Assembly (NCBI GenBank): GCA_022072025.1
Contig: JAJVIP010000015.1
Location: 61,530-125,529, forward strand
Length of the DNA stretch: 64,000 nt
Reading direction: 5' to 3'
From: Elusimicrobiota bacterium
GTDB lineage: Bacteria > Elusimicrobiota > Elusimicrobia > F11
Below the pieces are notes generated by a model. It saw only the letters and a list, made by a program, of their open reading frames with translations. It was not told where the DNA came from and did no database searches. How positions within the stretch are numbered: position 1 is the first letter of the stretch; each line of letters starts with the position of its first letter. Positions 58,526 to 64,000 of the stretch are shown piece after piece. A program made the position numbers and the translations under genes.

Positions 58526-58976
58526 AATGTTCTCCGCGTGGCTTAAAAATAATTTTTCTTTTTTTTGATCCCGCCTCAATACGAAATGAAATATCCAATC
58601 GCTCTTTGGGCCACAATTTTTTGGCTCTTTCAGGCCATTCGATTAGCACCAATCCTTGGGGAATTTCACCGCTTCCGGTTAAATATTCTTGAAGACCCAG
58701 GGCCAATATTTCTTTCACTTGAAGCCGGTAGAAATCCAAATGATGAATGGGGAACTTTCCTTTCAAAGACTGCGCCATCACGAACGTGGGGCTGAGGGTT
58801 GCTTCGCGAACCCCAAGCGCCCTTGTTAAACCTTGCACGAAGGTGGTTTTTCCAGCCCCTAAATTTCCAGAAAGCAAAACCACATCTCCCAAAGAAAGCC
58901 GTTTGGCCAATTGGGCGCCCAAGGCCATGGTTTCCGACGCGCTTTGACTTATGAACTCTCGTTTCATCAACATCAT
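58503..58976 (-). CDS. tsaE: tRNA threonylcarbamoyladenosine biosynthesis ATPase TsaE
   Basis: 157 residues from ATG 58976, which overlaps the thiL stop (ATGA). Walker A VVLLSGNLGAGKTTFVQGLTRALGV, SPTFVMAQSLKGKFPIHHLDFYRL and VLIEWPERAKKLWP are all TsaE hallmarks. It drives the t6A cycle with TsaB and TsaD. The longer frame to 59177 reads the opposite frame of thiL and is discarded. Confidence 0.95.
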   Translation of the reverse strand: MMLMKREFISQSASETMALGAQLAKRLSLGDVVLLSGNLGAGKTTFVQGLTRALGVREATLSPTFVMAQSLKGKFPIHHLDFYRLQVKEILALGLQEYLTGSGEIPQGLVLIEWPERAKKLWPKERLDISFRIEAGSKKRKIIFKPRGEHFEHLFVD

Positions 58977-60001
58977 GAAAAATGTTGGAAGGACGCGTGC
59001 GGCTTGATGGGGTTTCCCAACCAGGTATAGACGATCCCCTTCTTTTGAGATGTCACAAACCCCACCACCGAAAAAGAGAGTTTCTTGCGTAAACGCGGCA
59101 AAGCAGCGGGATGCAGCGTAAAAAAAAGTGAATAATCCTCTCCGCCGGAAAGCAAAGAAGGGTCCACCTTCATCCAACGTTTATAGGCCAAGGACACGGG
59201 AATCTTTTCAATTTGAAGGCGAGCGCCAACTCGGGAGGCTTGGGCCCAGATGTCGACAGTATCTTTGAGCGCGTCGGACAAATCCATGGCACTCGTCACG
59301 CCGCGTTCATTGGAGAGATATCGGCCAATCTCAAAAAGAGGGTCCACTTTGAAAAACCGTTTGATGAAATAAGCGCGATCCACTCTCGACGGAATTCGAA
59401 TTTTATTTTCGAGCAATCGAAGGCCCACGGTGGCGTCTCCCACAGATCCCGCGATACAAATTAAATCTCCCACCCGAGCCCCGTGTCGTTTGAGGAGACG
59501 GCGCCCCTGAGAGTCCCCTCCCACCGCAGCAACCAATGTGAGTTGTTGAGCCCGAACTGTGTCGCCGCCGGCCAATGTGCATTGATATTTCCGTGCCGCC
59601 TCACGAATGCCCCGTTGAAGTTCAGAGAGGAATGGAATGGGCGTGGAGGCCGGGGCTCCCAGAAAAATCATGGCCCAACGGTGATGGGTGAACCCCATCG
59701 CGGCCAAATCGGAGAGAGAACTGCCCATGAGTTTCCAACCCAAACCCCGTCCCAATGAAAAATCAGTCCAAGCCTGGAGACGAGGGGTCCAGTTTAATTT
59801 GAAATGGGTCCCTTCGGTTAAACCATCAATGGAAAGAACCGATTGTCCCGCATTGTTCAAAACAACCGCGTCGTCTCCTGGAGGCACTCGCATGGACCGG
59901 GGGAACAGGGGAGGAAGAGAAAGAATCTTTTTGATAAGTCCCCACTCTCCAACCGCCCCCAGCCTCTGAGAGGAATTATTCTTTGGAACCGGGTTGCGCA
60001 T
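58973..60001 (-). CDS. thiL: Thiamine-monophosphate kinase
   Basis: 342 residues from ATG 60001 (overlapping the small membrane gene by 26 bases). GEWGLIKKILSL...PPGDDAVVL, LSIDGLTEGTHF, LGRGLGWKLMGSSLSDLAAMG and TLAGGDTVRAQQ are ThiL motifs for Mg-ATP and thiamine phosphate. It makes thiamine diphosphate. It heads thiL-tsaE-tsaB-rimI. Confidence 0.94.
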   Translation of the reverse strand: MRNPVPKNNSSQRLGAVGEWGLIKKILSLPPLFPRSMRVPPGDDAVVLNNAGQSVLSIDGLTEGTHFKLNWTPRLQAWTDFSLGRGLGWKLMGSSLSDLAAMGFTHHRWAMIFLGAPASTPIPFLSELQRGIREAARKYQCTLAGGDTVRAQQLTLVAAVGGDSQGRRLLKRHGARVGDLICIAGSVGDATVGLRLLENKIRIPSRVDRAYFIKRFFKVDPLFEIGRYLSNERGVTSAMDLSDALKDTVDIWAQASRVGARLQIEKIPVSLAYKRWMKVDPSLLSGGEDYSLFFTLHPAALPRLRKKLSFSVVGFVTSQKKGIVYTWLGNPIKPHASFQHFS

Positions 60002-60167
60002 CCGAGGCGCGGAAGGAAGATATTCCCGCCACCAAAGCAATCAATCCACCCACAAGAACAGAAATGGGTCCCAATCCGCGAATGAGAGTTAAAAAATCCT
60101 GAAACCAATAGAGCAATCCCCATCCACCCAGAAAAATAAAAACACAACCAATCACAACTGCTGTCAT
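59976..60167 (-). CDS. Small two-helix membrane protein
   Basis: 63 residues from ATG 60167, with GGAGGGATTT before it and an ATGA overlap with nnrD. Two hydrophobic segments (VVIGCVFIFLGGWGLLYWF and VLVGGLIALVAGISSF) joined by a short loop, then a polar tail. Not recognised; the tight coupling to nnrD and thiL argues that it is translated. Confidence 0.78.
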   Translation of the reverse strand: MTAVVIGCVFIFLGGWGLLYWFQDFLTLIRGLGPISVLVGGLIALVAGISSFRASDAQPGSKE

Positions 60168-61048
60168 AAATCCCTCCACACTTTTTCAAAAGCCTTTGGT
60201 ATCGATGAAATTAAATCCGACGCCAGCAAACTTCTCTCCGATTTTTTCTTTAAAGCCAAGTCACCTGCCAATCCATGAAGGTAAACTCCCATGGCGGCGG
60301 CCTTTTCAGCCGTTAAATCCCCAGGAGCCCAAAGCGCCGCCAACATTCCAGTCAACACGTCCCCCATCCCTCCCGAAGCCATGCCGGGGTTTCCCGTTGT
60401 ATTTTTCCAAACCAACCGCCCGTCCGTCACAAGAGTTCCCGGCCCTTTCAACACACAGATCCCGCCAAATTTTTTGGCCGCTTCACGAGCAAAATATTCG
60501 CGGCGTGCCTTGACCTGGGCCGAAGTCACCTTCATCAGTCGCGCCATTTCCCCTTCATGAGGAGTCATAATCAATCGGGCTCGGATTTGGCTTCTTTTCA
60601 TCATTAATAACGCTCGGAATCCATCGGCATCCACAACCACCGATATTGAAGGACTTCCCAAAATTCGCTTGACCAATCTTCTAACAGCGGCGGATTCTCC
60701 CAACCCCGGCCCCAGGGCCACCACTTGAGGCCTCCAATGGAGAATTGTCTTTTTGAGCACAGTCCAAGCCGAAGACGCCATCCGTCCTTGCGCGTCTTCC
60801 GGCAATCCCAGGGTTGTGATTTCAAGAGGGGCTCGCCCAACAGCGACCCGTTGTTGACTTTTGACGGTGGCCAACTTGACCAGTCCCGCGCCTGACCTCA
60901 TCGCGGCCGTGGCGCAAAGAACCGCGGCCCCCACCATTCCTTTCGACCCGGCCACCACCAACACTCGCCCACTGGTTCCTTTGTGGGCGTCTTTGGCGCG
61001 ACGCTTCAACCATCGGCGGGCAATTGCCCGTGTTATTAAAGAGGTCAC
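60164..61048 (-). CDS. nnrD: ADP-dependent (S)-NAD(P)H-hydrate dehydratase
   Basis: 294 residues from GTG 61048. Repairs hydrated NAD(P)H. GRVLVVAGSKGMVGAAVLCATAAMRSGAGLVKLAT, VVALGPGLGES, IMTPHEGEMARLM and NTTGNPGMASGGMGDVLTGMLAAL are the carbohydrate-kinase-like NnrD motifs. The NnrE epimerase domain is absent, so this is the C-terminal half form only. Overlaps acpS by four bases (GTGA). Confidence 0.94.
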   Translation of the reverse strand: MTSLITRAIARRWLKRRAKDAHKGTSGRVLVVAGSKGMVGAAVLCATAAMRSGAGLVKLATVKSQQRVAVGRAPLEITTLGLPEDAQGRMASSAWTVLKKTILHWRPQVVALGPGLGESAAVRRLVKRILGSPSISVVVDADGFRALLMMKRSQIRARLIMTPHEGEMARLMKVTSAQVKARREYFAREAAKKFGGICVLKGPGTLVTDGRLVWKNTTGNPGMASGGMGDVLTGMLAALWAPGDLTAEKAAAMGVYLHGLAGDLALKKKSERSLLASDLISSIPKAFEKVWRDL

Positions 61049-61410
61049 TTGTTTTGGAACAAGGCCACGGCAACGACCGTCGAGCGTGTGTGAGAAAGGG
61101 AAAGAGAAATTTTCTTTTCAAGTTTGGACAACTTTTTAGGCAGGCGGGCCCGCGGCTTCCCAGAAGTGTCATTTTCCACACCGATATCCCGGTGCCCCAA
61201 GACCACCTTCATTTTTATCAACTGATCGCTCAAGGCTTTCCACACCGCTTCTTTGGCGGCGAAACGAACCGCATAATGCTCCAGCTTATTTTTCTTGGAC
61301 CGGCAGTAGGCCCGCTCCTGAGGGGTGTAAACTCTCTCCATAAACCGGGAGTTTCGAATCAGAGTTTTAAACCTTTGCACCTCTTCAATATCCACTCCCA
61401 AAGACGACAT
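61045..61410 (-). CDS. acpS: Holo-[acyl-carrier-protein] synthase
   Basis: 121 residues from ATG 61410, with GAGGT seven bases before; GTG 61416 is an alternative. SSLGVDIEEVQRFKTLI and VRFAAKEAVWKALSDQ contain the Mg-binding Asp and Glu of the phosphopantetheinyl transferase. It activates ACP. It is followed by nnrD, a frequent pairing. Confidence 0.94.
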   Translation of the reverse strand: MSSLGVDIEEVQRFKTLIRNSRFMERVYTPQERAYCRSKKNKLEHYAVRFAAKEAVWKALSDQLIKMKVVLGHRDIGVENDTSGKPRARLPKKLSKLEKKISLSLSHTRSTVVAVALFQNK

Positions 61411-61417
61411 GGCCACC

Positions 61418-62383
61418 TCAGCGCGCCGCTTTCTCCACCGCCATATCTGCGTCCACCATAATATGGATCAACTGCTCAAAAGAGGTCTTTGATTCCCATC
61501 CCAATATCTTCTTCGCTTTGGAGGGGTCTCCCAACAACAAGTTCACTTCGGCGGGCCGAATAAACTGCGGGTCGATCACCACATGATCTTCAAAATTGAG
61601 TCCCACATGTTTAAAAGCAATTTCGAGGAACTCTTTGACTGTGTGGGTATGTCCGGTGGCAATCACAAAGTCATTGGCCTTGGATTGTTGAAGCATGAGC
61701 CACATGGCTTCCACATAATCCTTGGCATACCCCCAATCCCGATGTGCGTCCAAATTTCCCATGTGAAGTTTCTTCATTTTCCCCATTTTAATTTTGGCCA
61801 CCCCGTTCGAAATTTTACGGGTCACGAACTCCAGTCCTCGCCGGGGAGATTCATGGTTGAAGAGGATGCCCGACACAGCGAACATATCGTAGCTCTCCCG
61901 GTAATTCACGGTGATAAAGTGTCCATACACTTTGGCGACCCCATAGGGACTGCGCGGATAAAAAGGTGTGGTTTCTCTTTGAGGAGTTTCGAGAACCTGG
62001 CCAAACATTTCTGAACTACTGGCCTGATAATATTTGATCTTTTTGTTGACCAATCGAATCGCTTCGAGCATTTTCGTGACGCCCAACGCGGTGAACTCGC
62101 CGGTTAAAACAGGTTGCTGCCAACTGACCGGCACAAAGGACTGAGCCGCCAGGTTGTACACCTCATCAGGCTGAGAAGATTCAATCGCTCCAATCAATGA
62201 CATTTGATCGAACAAATCCGCTTCGTGAAAACGGATTTTGTCTTTGATGGTTTCAATACGGGAAAAATTGGGAGAGCTTAGCCGCCGGATCACGCCATGA
62301 ACTTCATATCCTTTTGATAAGAGAAGCTCCGCCAAGTACGATCCATCTTGACCGGTTATTCCAGTAATAAGCGCTTTTTTCAT
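61418..62383 (-). CDS. gmd: GDP-mannose 4,6-dehydratase
   Basis: 321 residues of the extended SDR family. NAD(P)-binding [27 protein letters not shown], active-site [11 protein letters not shown] and [15 protein letters not shown] (Tyr-x3-Lys), and [18 protein letters not shown]. It makes GDP-4-keto-6-deoxymannose, the precursor of fucose or rhamnose in surface polysaccharide. Slightly shorter than the ~345-residue norm. Overlaps gatB by four bases. Confidence 0.95.
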   Translation of the reverse strand: MKKALITGITGQDGSYLAELLLSKGYEVHGVIRRLSSPNFSRIETIKDKIRFHEADLFDQMSLIGAIESSQPDEVYNLAAQSFVPVSWQQPVLTGEFTALGVTKMLEAIRLVNKKIKYYQASSSEMFGQVLETPQRETTPFYPRSPYGVAKVYGHFITVNYRESYDMFAVSGILFNHESPRRGLEFVTRKISNGVAKIKMGKMKKLHMGNLDAHRDWGYAKDYVEAMWLMLQQSKANDFVIATGHTHTVKEFLEIAFKHVGLNFEDHVVIDPQFIRPAEVNLLLGDPSKAKKILGWESKTSFEQLIHIMVDADMAVEKAAR

Positions 62384-63876
62384 GTTGATGACGGCCTCCC
62401 AGCCAATTGTTTTTTAATGAGATCATTCGCCAATTGTGGATTGGCGCGTCCTTTTGTTTTTTTCATAAGGGCCCCCACCAAAGAGCCAATGGCACGGTCT
62501 TTTCCGGCGATAACGTCCGCCACCACTTTGGGGTTTTCCTGAATCACTTCGTTAATAAATTTCAACAATTCACCTTCATCGCTTACTTGGCTCAAGCCCT
62601 TTTTGGCCACAATCGATTTCGGTGAATCGCCCGTTGAATAGGCTTCTCCAAACACCTCTTTTCCCATTTTTCCAGATAAAGTTCCCGCTTGGATCAATTC
62701 CACCAATTCCGCCAACGAACGCGCGGAAAGAGGAGATTCTTGGATGGTCTTCTTTTCCTGATTAAGCCGTCCCAAAAGTTCAGTGGTGATCCAATTCACC
62801 AACAACTTGGCGCTGGCCGGAAGAGATTCTTTTGGCAATGATTGTAAGCCGGTTTCAAAAAAATTAACGAGCGCCTGTTCCCCCACCAGCACATTCGCGT
62901 CATATTCACTCAGTCCCCATTCGCTGACGAGTCGCGCTTTCCGGGCTTCCGGCAACTCCGGCAAAGCTTGCCGCATGGATTCAATCCACTCAGCGGACAA
63001 TTGGACCGGGAGCAAATCAGGTTCAGGGAAATAACGGTAATCATGCGCTTCTTCTTTGGAACGCATCGAAAACGTAGCCGCTTTCGACTCATTCCAAAGC
63101 CGGGTTTCTTGAACCACCGCTCCCCCCGCTTCTATAAGCTGAATTTGTCGGCCCATCTCATAGATGATGGCGTCTTTGACAGCCCGAAAACTGTTCATGT
63201 TTTTTATTTCCACGCGTTTGCCCAGCTTCGATTCGCCTTTCAAACGGACCGACACATTGGCATCGCACCGAAGGGACCCTTTTTCCATGTCACAATCCGA
63301 AACGCCAACATATTGAATGGTGGCTTTAAGGGCGGAGAGATAATCATAGGCTTCATCAGCGCTCCCAATATCGGGGTGAGACACGATTTCCATAAGCGGA
63401 ATGCTCGAACGATTCAAGTCCACCAAGGAATAGGGAAGTTCCATGGATCCCACAGAATGCAAAAGTTTACCGGCATCTTCTTCCAAATGTATGCGTTGAA
63501 TGCGAATCAACTTGGGATTCCCATTGGTGTGAATCGTAACGCCCCCTTCGCCACAAACGGGCTGGTCGGATTGGGAAATTTGGTACGCCTTGGGCAAATC
63601 GGGGTAGAAATATTGCTTGCGGGCAAAATAAGAATTTCGGTTGATTTGACATCCCAACGCCAACCCCACTTTAACAATGCCCTCCACCGCTCTCTTATTG
63701 AGAACGGGCAACACCCCTGGCTGTCCTGTGCACACGGGGCACACATGAGAATTGGGCGCGGCGCCGAAATCCGTTTCGCAGGCGCAAAAAAGTTTCGAGT
63801 TGGTTTTAATTTGAACGTGAACTTCAAGACCGATGACGGGCTCGTAGACACGCGGGGAAGTACTGAGGTTGGACAT
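62380..63876 (-). CDS. gatB: Aspartyl/glutamyl-tRNA amidotransferase subunit B
   Basis: 498 residues. [49 protein letters not shown] (zinc cysteines), [19 protein letters not shown] and the C-terminal YqeY tail domain are GatB signatures. It binds the mischarged tRNA. Separated by ~26 kb from gatCA. The ATG at 63876 has no clear Shine-Dalgarno, because a group II intron ends within a few bases of it. Confidence 0.96.
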   Translation of the reverse strand: MSNLSTSPRVYEPVIGLEVHVQIKTNSKLFCACETDFGAAPNSHVCPVCTGQPGVLPVLNKRAVEGIVKVGLALGCQINRNSYFARKQYFYPDLPKAYQISQSDQPVCGEGGVTIHTNGNPKLIRIQRIHLEEDAGKLLHSVGSMELPYSLVDLNRSSIPLMEIVSHPDIGSADEAYDYLSALKATIQYVGVSDCDMEKGSLRCDANVSVRLKGESKLGKRVEIKNMNSFRAVKDAIIYEMGRQIQLIEAGGAVVQETRLWNESKAATFSMRSKEEAHDYRYFPEPDLLPVQLSAEWIESMRQALPELPEARKARLVSEWGLSEYDANVLVGEQALVNFFETGLQSLPKESLPASAKLLVNWITTELLGRLNQEKKTIQESPLSARSLAELVELIQAGTLSGKMGKEVFGEAYSTGDSPKSIVAKKGLSQVSDEGELLKFINEVIQENPKVVADVIAGKDRAIGSLVGALMKKTKGRANPQLANDLIKKQLAGRPSST

Positions 63877-63883
63877 TGGTAGA

Positions 63884-63928
63884 ACTCAGGCGCCGGTGGC
63901 CATATAATATAGCGCCGGTTTCCTGAGT
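63884..63928 (-). ncRNA. Group II intron domain VI (3' end of intron)
   Basis: ACTCAGG pairs with CCTGAGT, with GGCGC/GCGCC stacked inside, directly after domain V on the minus strand. The strand then reads TTCTACC before the gatB ATG; group II introns end in AY, so the 3' splice site is plausibly at 63879-63880. Confidence 0.6.
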
Positions 63929-63937
63929 CCCCCTATC

Positions 63938-63970
63938 AAACCGTACGTGACCTTTCCGATCATACGGCTT
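63938..63970 (-). ncRNA. Group II intron domain V
   Basis: The minus strand reads AAGCCGTATG...CACGTACGGTTT: a 33-nt hairpin with the AGC catalytic triad in the lower stem, a GAAA-type loop and the CACGTACGG return strand, nearly matching the domain V consensus. The rest of the intron, including any maturase gene, would lie beyond base 64000. Confidence 0.75.
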
Positions 63971-64000
63971 ACCATGGACACTTCAAGCATTGGCTTTCAC

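Noticed and set aside
62968..63882. 304-codon plus-strand frame
   Set aside because: Antisense of gatB; gatB has every family motif, this frame has none.
1..64000. CRISPR array
   Set aside because: No regularly spaced short repeats; the only tandem repeat is the coding 315-bp array at 11795-13055.

Overview
The window is about 64 kb of Gram-negative-type bacterial chromosome of moderate GC. It has undecaprenyl-diphosphatase, PorV-like and other beta-barrel outer-membrane proteins, and secreted proteins with signal peptides. The mix of a ~3,000-residue secreted giant protein, a PorV-like barrel beside a repeat-rich surface enzyme with a FlgD-like C-terminus, many AAA/DUF4143 ATPases and REP-type transposases resembles Elusimicrobiota/Omnitrophota genomes. 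That placement is inference from gene style only; no rRNA is present.

Layout. 1-4.6 kb: a 5'-truncated conserved gene, then (minus strand) a sulfate ABC transporter cysT-cysW-cysA followed by an EamA permease. A structured leader with an intrinsic terminator precedes cysT. 4.8-17.6 kb is the accessory zone: two related transposon-like units (4848-7484 and 13429-15407). Each is bounded by a ~30-bp inverted repeat and carries a near-identical Y1/REP-associated transposase (RAYT), a shared terminator block and different cargo (an AAA/DUF4143 ATPase in one, a DUF4160-DUF2442 pair in the other). Between them lie a second, 5'-truncated DUF4143 ATPase, a PorV-like protein and a large secreted putative glycosidase with four 105-residue repeats. 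15.4-19.6 kb is a MoxR-DUF58-transglutaminase operon whose last residues and stop codon come from the right end of the second unit. 20-25.4 kb: DUF4412-UppP-TPR operon, a zinc-ribbon membrane protein, a nucleotidyltransferase and a DUF433/DUF5615 toxin-antitoxin-like pair. 25.4-34.4 kb: one giant gene (2,979 codons) with duplicated CPBP-like membrane modules and a HipA/PI3K-like kinase fold.

34.4-63.9 kb is a dense, almost wholly minus-strand housekeeping block: gatA-gatC, a UvrD/PcrA helicase, RlmD-type methyltransferase, thioesterase, PPi-type phosphofructokinase, class I aldolase, accA, a response regulator, dnaE, then pth-rplY-prs-glmU, a YfhO-like protein, tRNA-Gln(TTG), ispE, a TPR/LolB-like protein, rimI-tsaB-tsaE-thiL, nnrD, acpS, gmd and gatB. 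Many of these genes overlap by 1-4 bases, indicating long translationally coupled operons. The right edge contains domains V and VI of a group II intron that ends only a few bases before the gatB start codon.

Dispersed repeats thread the window: the RAYT-linked terminal repeats, a nested double-palindrome family (three copies, one inside the cys operon), a related GC-rich palindrome near 38.8 kb, and an inverted repeat inserted in frame in the giant gene.
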